This document shows, one piece after another, positions 1-12,379 of a DNA stretch of 64,000 nt. The notes under the pieces are model-generated. The model ran no database searches, was not told where the DNA came from, and saw nothing but the letters and a program-made list of their open reading frames with translations. Both the position numbers and the translations under genes were made by a program. The stretch is from Microcebus murinus. Lineage: Eukaryota; Chordata; Mammalia; Primates; Cheirogaleidae. The first letter of the stretch is position 1, and every line of letters starts with the position of its first letter. Where the stretch lies: contig NC_134117.1 in the NCBI RefSeq assembly GCF_040939455.1, positions 28,699,501 to 28,763,500 of the forward strand, written 5' to 3'.

Positions 1-1388
1 CTACTGGGATGGCACTAATCCATTCCAACGGACACCCACTCCAAACAAGGACATTCTCATTGCAGCACACCAGCTGACCATCAGTTCCGCGTGTAGGGGT
101 GTGTGGGCCCCCTCGGAGATGCTGGGGCTGCTTCCTCCAGAAGCAAGGTTGCTCTGACCTTTCCATAACTTTGTGCTGTTTGGACCTTTCTGAGTCTGGT
201 GTCAAAGTGGTACCGGGGATGCTCACAGAGACACTGGGCCATTTTAAAACCATCTGTCCTGTGCTTACTTAGCTCATGGACACCCTAAAACACTGCATGG
301 GGAAGAAAGAATTTTACTGTAAAACTTGGATTGGGAGACATTTGTGGCTGATAACCGCATGCAAATGTACCCAAACACATGTGTGCACACACACACTTAA
401 ACTTTTCTCTTATTAGAAATAACGTTTTGGCTTTCTTTGAATATGGAAGTACTGTGGGATAAGAAAGAAAATAAGAACAGTCATTTACATCCTAATCATC
501 AAATTACAGCTACAAGATAAAAAAAAAAATCCTACATTTTTTTCCCCAATGTAGGATGGAAACCTCATTAGAGTGCTAGCAAGCTTGCAAGGCCAAAAAT
601 GAAGAGGGTGGTGGAAATCAGTAATACAATTGGGGATGCAAATAATTTTTAGAGGTCAATAAACCAAAATTAATACTTGTGACATACCTCTTGTCCCATG
701 GGCACATAATTTAGAGTACATGTTCTCAAATGACAAAAGATCAAAGGTGAGGGGAATGACCAACAATGACTATGATTTTTTTAAAGGAGGGGATAACAGA
801 AATATTAATCTTTTATAATAATTATAAATCTTCTGCATTTTCCACATACCATAATGATTTGGTTTAGCTTTCAAATATCATTTAAACAAACAAACAAGAC
901 AGAGAGGGAAGTTCACTGCTGGGGTTTGCAAAGAGGGGCGTCTGTTCATGGACAGATACTTCAGGGTGGCTGCTGAAAAGCTCCTTTTATGTGCATGATG
1001 GTGGTCTTCTCGGCTACAGTACAAGTGCTTGTGCATCAAGTATAAAATACAAGCCTTTAATCACATAGATCAGCTTTTTAGCTTTTGTAAATTTAAAAAC
1101 AAAAAGGATAAATAAGGCACTGTACTTTTAAAAACGAAAACTGCTTGGTTCCAAGTTTAAAACCCAAGGAACAACCAGAATATAATATATAACTTCCCTT
1201 ACTCAGCCTCAGAGAAGGACTCTGCAAGTTCCCTTCTCCATCTGAGACGCATTTTCTGACATCTCAAATTGCGGTGTTCTCTGTGAACTGTAGATTTGAA
1301 AGGCTTGATGAGCTTATAAAAGCAGATTTAGTTAATGCAAAATAAAGGTTACGTCTATGGAACAGTTTTCCCCTTGGCTACCCTCCAA
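1..1388 (-). other. LCOR: 3' UTR of the PALI1 (long LCOR) transcript, partial
   Basis: This lies directly downstream of the exon D stop codon on the minus strand. It is AT-rich, has no ORF of note and no recognisable Alu or L1, which fits a 3' UTR. A minus-strand ATTAAA (plus TTTAAT at 1056-1061) is a possible weak polyadenylation signal about 330 nt past the stop. I saw no AATAAA on the minus strand here, so the UTR probably runs out of the window. The UTR assignment follows from position and was not shown by transcript data. Confidence 0.7.
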
Positions 1389-4300
1389 TCACTTTGTGTC
1401 CAGCCGCCTCCTTTTGCTGCGGGAAGAGTCCAGCTTCGCCTTCAGCTTGCGCTTCCTCTGGGCCGCACTGCTCTCTGGGGTTTTCGGCAAGGGTCTGGCC
1501 CTCGTCTTTCCACTGCTCTGCTTTCTGTTGGTGGCTTTCTGGGGCCTGGAAGAGGATTCGCTGGCCCCTTTTTGCTTGGCAGGTTTTGTCAATGTTTCTG
1601 AGGCGGTGGGCTGGGCAGGTCTTTTGTTTGTATTTTCTTTTTCTTTCCTGGAGGAAGGGCAGCTCTTCCCAGGGGACTTTTTAGGGATCTTCACTTTATT
1701 CTCTTTCAAAGACATCTTTTTGGGCAGTTGGCTGATTCTGTCCCTTGCAGCTGGCCTCTTGGCAGCAGAGGTTTTGGTGGCTCTGTCAACATGCTTTTCT
1801 TTGCTTGCTTTCACCGCAGGACCCTTGTCCTTATTGTCCTGAGGGTTACTGCTGTCTGTTCTCTTGCGTTTACTCTGAACTTCTGCTTTAGGCAAGATTT
1901 CAGAGGTCTGCTTCCCTTTCTTTCCCTTCATTCCTTCAGTACTCTTGGGCTTAACAGGAAATCCATCCGCATTCACTTGCAGGGCAAGCTTGGGGGACAT
2001 CAGAGGGTTGATGCATACGCTCTTACGACTCTGTTTACTTTCTACAGCCAGACCAAATGGGCTTTCCATTTTTTCATTCTTGATCAGACGCTGCTGGGCT
2101 CTGAGCTTTCCTCGAATATTGGAGTATTTTCTAAGGATCCGGGTGCTAGCTGGAGTGGGCAGGTTTGTGGGAGGATGGCTACCTCTATCTTCCTTGGCTT
2201 CCTCTGCACTGTCCTCAGAATTACGGCTGAGGCTGACATCGCTGCCATCCTCTGGCTCCACTTGGTCAGGATTCTCTCGAAATTTAGCCCAGAGTTTCTG
2301 CGTTTTCCAATTATTCCTAGCAGGAGTAGCTCCAGGAAATTTCTTCAAGTGCTTTTTCAAGCGTTCAGCCTGCAGCGAACTGGGATACAGGCTGGAAGGA
2401 GCGTACTTCTGAAGAGGATGCTTGACAGGCGGGATGTCTCCTGGAAGACGAGTATTGAGCTTCTTCACAATGACTAGAGACCGGGTTTCAGTTGTCTCTA
2501 AGAACCACTTACAAACATTAGATAATTTAAAGTTTGTCATAAACAGCATCTGAACAGGAGAGAACTTCTGAACTTCCAACGAACCTCTACATTTTCGTGA
2601 CCTTTTCTTGCTCTTCCAAATCTCCTTCAGTTTATCTGACTTGTTCCTTGCCCTTGGTGTTGGCTGTACTTCCTTCTCCAATTGGATCCAGCCCTTCTGG
2701 ACTTTCATGTACTGGGCATTGAAGTTGGCGATTAGCTCTTGGTTCTCCTCCTCAGCACACCACTCCACAAACTTTGGCTGTTCATCTACCACTGTGTCAG
2801 CATCATCCTCATCTAGGGGGTCGCTGCTCTCTGGAGCTTCACGTTCCTTTGGCAATGGGTTGACTTGTGCGGCTTCCTTTTCTGCAGTCACTTTTGTAAC
2901 ATCCAAGGGATCTGGAGAATGAGCATGTCTGAGGTTGTAGGTTGAAGATACCAACCTTTTGGGCCTTGGTACCAGTTTTGGCGGCTCAGCAGCATCACCA
3001 CTTCCACTGCTCGATGACCCAAGCAAGTTGGATGGGGCGTCGCGGTCATCATCTTTACGCTGGGTGTCCTCCCTGTCTGCCTCATTCGTAACCTCCTCTG
3101 CGGCCGGTGCAGGGACGTGTTCTGGCTTCTCTTTTGTTTGTTCTGGGTCCCTCACGCAAGGGCTACTTTCTGAGGAGACACAGGTATTTTTCTCATCTCC
3201 CTTAGACTGAACATAGATTTCTAGTTTCTCTCCAGGCAGCGGCTGGCCAACTGTGGTTACAGGGTCACTGCTGGGGGAAATTGACCCTTCTTCCCCCTTG
3301 ACTTCTTTTGCCAGAATGTTTTTAAGAGTCTGCCTGGTGATGACCCTGCCTCCTTCGTCCTCGTCCTCAGCATCCTTCTCAGGATTTGGGATTGACACTG
3401 GGTTTTCACTGACAGTTGGGTTTTCAGTGTCGTCTGGCGCTTCTGCTTGGAAACTCTCGGTTGGAGAGCCCTCAGGGGTCGTCCCACCAGGCTGCTCTTC
3501 TTTTTGAGAACATTTTGCACCAGGATTTTTAGAAACCTCGAGCTCAGGACAAGCAGAGAAAGAATCTGAACTTTGATTTCTTAGGCACCTATCGGCAGAG
3601 GAAGAATCTAAAAGTTGACTTCTTAGGCACCTATCAGAGGCCTCAGGGAGTTTTTTACCTTTTTTCTTCTTCTCCAAATTCTCATCAGATGAGTCAATGT
3701 CTGGATCACACATATCTTTTTCTGATGGACATTTTTCATCAGTGTCTTCTTCTGATTTTCCTGTACTACCCGCTGCCTCACTTTCTTCCATTTCACTGGG
3801 GTTTTCATTAGTAAAAGTGCTGCTTTCCTTCAACAGTGGGTTGGTGTCCAGCTCCTGAGTGTCTCTAGTCTCAGCCTCGGTACCGATGGTCTGGTCGTCC
3901 TCAGCCTGTCCCAGGCTCACAGGAGGCTCCAAGACCACTGGGGGACTTTGACTTTCTGAGCACAGAGGATTTTCTTCTCTACTGACTGTTTCAGGAGAAG
4001 AATGAGGCCCAGAGACATCTTCACTGCCTCCCCCAGAAATGCTTTCAGTAGAGAGAATAAGGGGACAGTCTTGGGGTACACTCGTCTCCTCTGTATCCAG
4101 CAGTGCAACTGGTTGTTGGTCTGGTTCAGGAGACGACATCCCACTTGCTGTGGGAGCTGAGATGGTGGAACTGCCTTCTGGCATGTTCTCTTCAGGAAGG
4201 TGAGCAGGTGGAGGACACACGAGGTCTGAGGCTGTTGTCTCCTTTGACCGAGGGGAGCTGCTTGGACTCAGTTCATTAATTACGGGGCAAACCTCAGGCT

Positions 4301-5733
4301 CTTGAAATTCTTTTTCAGATGAAACGTCTCTGCCTCCTTCCTTGAGGGAGGTTACTTCATTACTAGGTTCTTCAGTGTTGTCTTCTCTGGGAAGCTGCAC
4401 ATCTACTGTATGGTTAAGGGTTGAAATTGTAAGGGTCTGCTTGGGAGTGACCACTGCCTCTGATGCCAATGTTGAGCAGCCTGCTTTTTCCTGGGAGTAT
4501 AAATTTCTAGCCAGTGTGCGAACAGTTGGCAGCTCACAACAATCACCATTGAAAAAGTATCCTCTGGTACTCTTTCTGGCTGTTTTCCGAGAACATAGTA
4601 TTGATCTTTGATTCTCAAAGTGGCATTCTGTTATTGGTTGACTGATATAAACAACATCACACTGGTTATCATAATCATTTATTCTCAACCCTGATGCCCT
4701 TTTGCTTTTCCGAGCTGTCTTAATGGAAGTTGATATCATCTTGGTTCGTGAATGTCCATTAGATGCTTTGTGGACAGCTGGCATAGGGCTGGGGGCTAAC
4801 CAACCATCTTTGGAATGATCAAACTGGCCCTTATCACTGGGGTGTAAATGATAACCCACCTTATTTCTTACTACTGGGTGAAGATGGTTCTCTTGCTTTG
4901 GCCTTGCATCTTGTTCATTTGCCTCTAAATCCTGGCACAAAGGTGTTTTTGAGCTACACTGTAAAGTGTTCTCTTTGTCAGCAGTTCTAGGTGAGTTCTC
5001 CATAAACCCTGAGTCCCAAGCCTCTTCTGATAAAGCTCTGAATGAATTTCTTTGAGAAACAACACAGCTGTTGCCCTCCTCACTATTCTCAGCAGTCACT
5101 TTCACTGTCATTAGACTTTCTACCAAAGCTGAGCTCTGCATATTATCTTTACCATCTTCACAGATTTTCACATTTGTGTCTTGCTCCTGTCCCGTGGTTT
5201 GCTCCTCCACGCTTTTAGAGATGTGGTGGAAGTTCGATGAGGAAGAATTAGATGTAGTGAGGTATCCCAGGGTAGAACTATCCGTTGAACTGCCAGAATT
5301 AGTTTTAGTGGTTGGAAGTTCAGAGGAATCTTCCTGGACAATAGTCAAGGCATTCTCTCTTCCATCTACAGAGTTTGTCTCAGGAGGAGGCTCCTTCGGG
5401 GTCTGTTCTGTCAACTGTAGAGGGCTGTGAGAGCCTGATGAGTCTACAAACGGATCTACAGAAGTAGGAGACTTCATATCGAGACACAGAGCATCTTTTT
5501 CCTTATGGCTGGTGTTTATCTGGGCACAGCCAGCATTGCAGGTGGACATATCCATTGCTCCAGAATCAGAAAGCTGCAGGTCCTCAGGGCCAGGCTGAGA
5601 TTCAGCGTACAGGTCGTTTAGAACACGAATGAATTGCTTTTGATGATGAGTGCACAGTTTGACCATAAACTTCTCCAGAGGGGACTTCGACTGATTGTTA
5701 GAATCTACTGCTATTGCCTCTGTAGAGTTCTCA
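1389..5733 (-). CDS. LCOR: PALI1-specific terminal coding exon (former C10orf12) of LCOR
   Basis: This single exon of 4345 nt has an acceptor CTAG|TGAGAAC after a long pyrimidine tract and a TGA stop at 1391-1389. The first T completes a GG|T glycine codon from exon B. Spliced to exons A and B it gives a 1558-residue protein, close to human PALI1. Known role: PALI1 binds PRC2 in the nucleus and stimulates H3K27 methylation. The first two thirds are Ser/Glu/Asp-rich and look disordered. A conserved block rich in W, F and K starts near residue 1097 (PKFVEWC) and runs to about 1250, matching the PRC2-interacting region. Lysines at 1215, 1220 and 1242 (codons at 2423, 2408 and 2342) align with the PRC2-methylated lysines I recall from human. 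The last 200 residues are Lys/Arg-rich and end in a likely nuclear localisation signal (SKRRRLDTK). A 14-residue tandem repeat lies at about 811-838. An internal Met at 5666 opens the 1425-codon frame but is not needed as a start. Confidence 0.96.
3552..3637 (-). repeat. 42-bp in-frame tandem duplication inside exon D
   Basis: Two adjacent 42-bp units (plus-strand 3554-3595 and 3596-3637) differ at only a few positions. They encode the 14-residue repeats DRCLRSQLLDSSSA and DRCLRNQSSDSFSA, at about residues 811-824 and 825-838 of PALI1. The unit is a multiple of three, so the frame is kept. It lies in the disordered acidic/serine-rich part of the protein. Whether other mammals share it cannot be told from here. 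Confidence 0.9.
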
Positions 5734-6970
5734 CTAGACAGATAAAGAGAAAGAAGGAATTAGTTTGGCCATTCTCCAAAGAACAATTTTTACATTATAA
5801 AATTCACCAGATGTTTTCATACTCTGGCCCAAACTGCTTCTGAGGCTGCCCATATACTTTTGATTCAATAAATAAGGAGTATTTACCTAATTAAAATATA
5901 AGGTCAATCTGTTATATTCTTAATTTTTAGTGACAATATCCTTCAGACTTTTAAGTGATCACTCTCAAAAATATTATCTTCGAGAGAATGAATATTACAA
6001 ATAAATTTTTTTCAAAAAAATAAAATTCTGGCCACATTATTAACTCCAGTTGGTCAACATATACTTTTGCTTTAGGCCAGGGTATTCCTATTAAATAATC
6101 ATTGGTTGGTAAGTCCACAACACTGACAAAAATTCAGTACACTATACTATAAATCTTGGTTTAGAACTACTCAGAGAACTTATAGTTTTAAGATGGTTTC
6201 TCAGCATGACCAATTGGTTGGACTTTCTAATACTGCTAACAGTAATGCAGGAATCCTTCCTCCCTTTCCTGGGGCATGAAGGAATGGAAATGGAAATCAA
6301 TTATTTCACATTTCAGACACATTAAAAGATGGAATGACAAGTCTTGATTTGTAGCCTCTAAGTGAGAAAATAATATGAAACCATACTGTAAACCGAACAG
6401 CTCTGTCAGTGCAAGGTAGTACATCTTCACACAAGCCCCACTTGTTACGTTCTTGCAGACCTTCAATACTCATTTTACAATCATCCACAAGAAATCACTC
6501 GACATCAAAGAACCTCTTTCCACCATTTCTGCAAGTTATCCAGGACAGAATTGCAGAGCTTAAGCCAGATAGTAGGGGTGGTTTGAAAGGATGCTACTAG
6601 GTTCAAGACAGGCTAAAGGTAATGCCTTAGACAGCCAAGGGTTTTACTAGCTGCTTAGTGCTTCTGGGTGTCTGGGTTTTACTGAGCCATGCAGCTGATG
6701 TGCTCTAATTTCCTGGAGTTTTATACAACTTCTCAATCCACCCCCTCCCAATTGTAATTCCTCAGGGGACTATTAGTTGACTAGACATGAAACACGGCAG
6801 AGCACGGAAGGCAGCTTAATAAGTATGTGTTAAATAGATGTTGTTTTGGTAATATTTTCTAACGAATCTTTTTCTTTTTTTTTCAAACTTTGACTTTTAT
6901 CTCCCAGTCATGAGAGGCCTTTCAGGAATGCTTATCACCCCCTACCTTCCCAGCCTTCACTCGCCTCTGA

Positions 6971-7203
6971 ACAGTGTGGTCATAATGGAAAGAGCACAGG
7001 TTGCAGAACACAAAAAACCTAGATTCCACTGTTAGCTGACAATTACTATCTACAGGATATTAGGCAAGTCACTTAATCTCTCTGAACCTTGGTTTCCTCA
7101 TCTGTAAACTGGGACAGAATATCAGTATCTCAAAGGATTATGAGATATTAGATAACATACATAAAGCACAAAGCACAAAAGAGCAGGTACTCAGACAATT
7201 TTA
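6971..7203 (+). repeat. MIR SINE
   Basis: The segment follows the MIR consensus almost end to end: the gain-of-sample opening (ACAGTGTGGTCATAATGG), a core with CAAGTCACTTAATCTCTCTG, then TTTCCTCATCTGTAAACTGG. Divergence is typical of an ancient mammalian SINE. Confidence 0.9.
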
Positions 7204-8009
7204 GTTTCTCTGACCCTGACTCAGGGAGATTTTAAAGACCAGGTGGTGAAAAAGTTGCTGAAACATGTCTAAATACAAAATATAAACCCAAACCAAGAAA
7301 TCAATTAGTCAAATCCATTGCTTAATCTAAACTGCTTTATAAGAGAGAAGGTTACACCGTGGTTTTTATTTTCACAACTAGCAAGACAGCAGTTTTACTC
7401 AGTGGTGCCATGGGTTTCTAAAAGGGCCTACCTTAGACCACAGATTGGAAAGACTAGAAATGTCTTAGAAAATGCCTACTTCAAACTTGACATTGATTAC
7501 TGAATTGTGAATACACCAGGAAAAAAGATTAAAACAGCAGTATTACAAAAGGTGCATGTGTATGGTGAACTCTGAAGGACACCCTGGCAATCGGGCAAAA
7601 ATGCACCAAAGGGAAGAAAAGACCAAAAGCAACTAGGAAAAAAATCCATATTAATGGTATACTTAATATATGTGTACTTATATCTGTATAGTGTACTTAA
7701 ATAAAAGATTTTAAAAAGGTAACATCTGGAATAAGTTCCTCCTGCTGTGTGAGAATGGAAAATATATTTTTCCTTCAGAACAGGGAAGACACACTTGGCT
7801 AAGTGTCCACTGAGTCATTTCCAGCTCTCGGACTCAACGAGATGTACAAGGGAGCTCAGCAGACTCCTCATGTGGCTGCAGACTTTCCAGCTCATGGAGC
7901 AGACAGCAGGAAGGCCCCTGCTGAAAGACCCCTCGAGGAGTTAACTTTGTGGCTGTATCTATCAGGTGGTATCGACAGCATAATACGTGCTACAGGATAT
8001 ACCCAATAA

Positions 8010-8110
8010 GTAGTTCTGCCACTTACTAGATGTGTGACCTTGGCCAAAACACTTAACCATTTGGGGGCTTAGTAGAGCATCTGCCCCATCTACCACTTAG
8101 GATTACTCCA
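8010..8110 (+). repeat. MIR SINE fragment
   Basis: The core motif CCACTTACTAGATGTGTGAC is followed by a CAAGTTACTTAACC-like stretch. It is truncated at both ends and diverged. Confidence 0.75.
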
Positions 8111-9527
8111 AGGAAAAACCTACAAAGTTTACCCAAATATCAGTTGCCATTATTGTCAGCCAATCAAATTAAAAATGCTTCAATGAAAATAATTCGGAGA
8201 TTAGGAATGTGTATTGATGCTACCCTACAAAAGGGAAATTTTCTGGATAATTAAAGTTTACCTTTTAAGTACCAAATATTTAAAAATTTTAAACTTTTCT
8301 GATGGAAGTCTAAAAAATTACATCATCTCAACATAATTTATTCTTTCTCAATACTCAGGATCATTAACATGTACACTATTACTGAAGTTTGTTATTTTTA
8401 TTACACTGAATTGAAATATACTGATAGTTTTGGGAGTTACTCAATTAACTAAATCTTGACTTCCTAAATACAAGAAAAGCCACAGTGGCACCCTATATTT
8501 TATTAAAATATTTCTTCTTATTGGCTTCCAAATAGCAGCCGATTTTAACAGTCCCACTTTTGCCTTTGGTAGAATACTTTTACTATCTGAAAAACCATCC
8601 CTAAGTGCTAAAATGGTATTTTAAGTAAAAATAAATAGGCTCTGAATAAGGGCTTGAGGAATAGTCTTATGAGTAAGTACATGGATTTTCTAATCACAAC
8701 TTCAGCTACCCAGAGGCCGTTATTCCTCAGTTCCTGGTTCTTGGATGTTCTCTAGATGTTCCCAAGGTAGGTGACTACAAACAAGTGGGATGGATAGTAC
8801 TGCCTTCTCAACAAATCAAGGACTGTACTTGAAGTGCATTTTAACAAAACACAAAAAACAAAAAAGGTTGACAAAGGTCTGTGAAAAAGATTAAGAAATA
8901 TAATGTTATCTTACTATAGAAAAAACTGAACAGATAAATGGTTCTCCCCCATTCAAGAGGCGTAATCATTAAGTCTTTGCAGAAATCTTCTACATCCTAC
9001 TTCATGCCTGTGGCTGGGCTTTGGAAGAAAGCTTTGGTGTTGGGGATCAACAATAAGCCTGGAGATGAACGAAATCAAGGCATGCAGGCAAGAAGAAGAT
9101 AGAGTGCTATGAAGCAAATTGAGGAATCACTTTCCTCTGAAGTGATTTGCTATCCAGTGTTCTTCATGGTTGAGACACCTGGATCTGCTGCTGTCTCCCA
9201 CATGTCTCAGTAATTTAGTAGTACCTCAATATTTTCATTACCCTCAACTAATATATGGTTTTCCAAAGGATCATGCAACCAGCCCTGAAGCAATGACTAT
9301 GGCAATATGGCTAAAGCTAGCCTCCGAAAAACAACCATAGTAAGTATGTATGTATTTCACAGCATCTTGGCAAGGGGAGGGGGTGTTTTCACAACTAAGA
9401 TATATTAAAGAAACATTATTAGGATCCACTGAACCTGTAACAAAGTAATACAGAATTTGGATACTAAAAAGTAGTAGCTTCAGAGAGGCTGACACAGGCT
9501 ACATCAACCTTGAGAATCATTCGTTCA

Positions 9528-9755
9528 TTTTTTTAGAGACAGGGTCTCACTGTGTCCACCCAGGCTGAAGGGCAGTGGCATGAGCATAGCTCACTATACC
9601 TTTGAACTCCTGGGCTCAAGCAATCATCCAGCTCAGCCTCCCAAATGGCTAGGACTACACGTGTGTGCCACCACGCCTGGCTAATTGATTTTTATTTTTT
9701 GTAGGGTCAGGGTTTCGTGATGCTAGGCTAGTCTCAAACTCCTGGTCTCAATCCA
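9528..9755 (-). repeat. Old Alu, antisense, 3' part degraded
   Basis: It starts with a T-run and AGAGACAGGGTCTCACTGTG and runs through the left monomer and linker. It loses similarity after the AAACTCCTGGTCTCAA segment, so the terminal part of the second monomer is missing. It has no strepsirrhine AT-rich linker, which suggests an old (J-like) copy. Confidence 0.85.
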
Positions 9756-11449
9756 ACCTTAGTATTAAAACATCAATGGCAATCTTGCTTGAAAGAAAAT
9801 GACATCAACAAAAGGTCACTTGCATGTTTTCCTGGAGAAAGGATTGGGGACAATGTATCGGTGAACCACAGGTAACCATCAGAGCAAGAAGAAGCAGGGT
9901 GCTCTTATCAGTTCATCATTGGCCAGCTCACAACTATCCCACCTGGATTGGCTGCAGCCTTTCCTGACATCCTAAGCCACAGTGCTCTGTAAAATTCACT
10001 AACAATTATATGGGGCCTTGTATATTTATTCCGTAATTTTTATCTTTGACTGACTTAATTTTCTTTTTGCTACTTGACTTTAGGTTTGTTTTCTCCTAAC
10101 AAAAAGAGAGGGGAGAGAAAGGGGGCATCTAAGATGCTTCCTGGGTTTTCTTCCTGGGCAGCACCGTTGGCTGAGATAGGAACAGAGGCAACAAAACTGG
10201 TGACTGAAGGTTGTTAGGGTGTGTATGTGTCTGATGAGTTCTGTTATATACACGTTAAGTTGAGATGTTTGTAAGTTTCTGAATCTGAAAGTCTTCATGT
10301 TAATACTAACCTTTGTCCAGGTGTCATTAAATGGCTCTATTATAATAGTTAACCTTACAACTATAGTAATAAAATCATTTTTGGCTATGCTCTTAATTAT
10401 CCAGCTTCCTACTGTATTTTTTCCCAGAATTTTTCTCAATAGCACCTAAATTTTAAAGAATTTTATCATTTGAATATTTAATTTTTTAAATTAACCTCAA
10501 CTTCCTTAAGTTTAATTCTATGACTATGGTGTTTTCATGTTTAAAAAATGGGTGTTGCCAGGTTTTCCTAAGTTTTAAACAGCTAGTCTTTACCTTTGCT
10601 TCTAGTTATGCAGTTTTTCCAATAGCCTTAGATCTTTAATAGAGTCTAAATATAGCACTTGCATTAATTTAGAACACTGTTAGGCAACTAGTAGGGAAAT
10701 CAGAGAGAAGTGATTTTCTGTCTTGCAAACCATTTCCTCAACTCGACCTAAGGTCTGGGAAGCACTACGTTTTATAGTTCAGTATAGACTATAGTCTGTA
10801 TCATATTACTGTTCACATCTGACTAAATAAGATCTTTTTAAGAATAATATAATTCATCATAGATGTTGAAATCACTTGTTCAAGTTCATGCTGCTTCTGC
10901 TCAAGAATACTCTCTGTAATAGTTAAGTGAATTATTTATTAATCAGAAATACTGAACACCACACCAAAGAGCACTAAGATCACAGGGACTGGTAAATGGG
11001 AAGAAGGCTCCCCTTTCCCGTGAAAGAAAGAGGAAAACTGCCTTCCAACTACCCGTATTAGTTTTGAGCTTATCTCCTTGGTGAGAGATGGCCTATATGG
11101 CCTTGACCACTTTGTCTTTCTATTTGCAGCTCAATGCCGAATTCTTAAGGGTGTGGTAAAAGGATAAGATAATATTCATAAACCCTTTAAAAGGCAGTTT
11201 AAGAACATATGTTGTTTCACAATCCCATTTTTAATGATTCACTCAATACTGTTTATCTAGATCAGAGGTTAGACACAACTGAACTTGCCTGCTTAACCAA
11301 TACCATACACCTAATTCCTGAAGGAAAGGATTCCTGTGGTTAATATTAATATATACAGGGCACAGTCAGTGCATATGTTGTCTTAGGGCAAAAGATCAAA
11401 TAAAGAAGAGCTGTGGCAGAGAGGTGAAATGACAAGTTTAAGAGTCTAG

Positions 11450-12000
11450 AATTTGGGAGTGATGGATTCAGGTACTCTCTCCAACACCTATTCTCTAACT
11501 ATGCTGCTCGCTGAGCAAAGGCAACATCACTGATAACCAAAATATATTCTTCTTGACTGAAAAAGATCAATAGCCATAGTGAATGATATTTGGATAGGAG
11601 CTAATGTTAGAAGCAGAAAAAGGCAGTTCCAGGAAAACAGGAGGGGAGAGAAAACAAAGATGACTATAGATGACTTTAGACAAAGATGACTTTAGACAAA
11701 GATGACTATAGTTAAGAGTTAACAATACAATTTTCTTTCCATAGAACTGGACTAGGAGACGCAGTAAAAGGGTAGGTAAAAGTGATACAAAAAAATGAAA
11801 AATAAAGTTTGTAAGATCACAGAATAGAAAGTGATGTCTTAAAGCAGTTTAATATCTGATTTCAAGGTGGTTGAAATCTACCTAGTGATGGATTCAAGTA
11901 CTTTCTCCAATATTTACTCTCTAAATTATCTAAATTTGGATTTAGATAATCTAGACAGATTTAGACAGAAAAAGCAATTCTCAAAACTGGGCCTGAAGAT
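11450..12000. repeat. Degenerate direct duplication and short tandem repeats
   Basis: A block with GTGATGGATTCAGGTACT (from about 11459) recurs about 420 bp later as GTGATGGATTCAAGTACT (from about 11886), and some flanking similarity follows. Between them, at about 11658-11712, the 18-21 bp motif AAGATGACTTTAGAC repeats three times. A perfect 11-bp inverted repeat with a 4-nt loop lies at 11925-11950. The family is unknown to me. Confidence 0.5.
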
Positions 12001-12379
12001 AATTCTCCCCTCCCAGCGATCAGAATCATGGAGGATGGTGTTTGTATGGAGTCAAATCCATAATGTACCTTTTCACCCTGGAAGGGTCACAGGCTCAGTG
12101 AGCCCTACCCTGCTAATGGCAACATGATATTTGTTCAAGTGTGTAGAGTGGAAAAATAGTTAAGAATTACCAATCTAAAATAAAAGGCATGTAATCCCTT
12201 TGTAATAGCCTTCTAAATTTACCATGTTCTTAACCAAGTCCACTAAAAGTGGGCAGAACAAAGGATAAAAATATTATGAATAATCTAAACTAGGGGAAAG
12301 GAGAGGTACTTAAGTTATTAAGTATGAAATGTCTGATTTCCTTAAGTACTAAATTTGACAGTTTATCTCTGACATTTCA

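Noticed and set aside
1357..2477. Plus-strand ORFs of 161, 155 and 249 codons opposite exon D
   Set aside because: They are antisense shadows of a strongly coding minus-strand exon; composition is Phe/Leu/Ser-rich as expected from reversed Lys/Glu/Ser codons, and no family is recognisable.
5666..5666. Met at 5666 as an independent start for a 1425-residue C10orf12 protein
   Set aside because: The frame is open upstream to a good splice acceptor and joins exon B in phase, so the PALI1 model explains it better; there is no sign of a promoter just upstream.
10080..10445. Minus-strand ORF of 121 codons
   Set aside because: No domain, no splice context and no upstream signal; AT-rich sequence gives such ORFs by chance.
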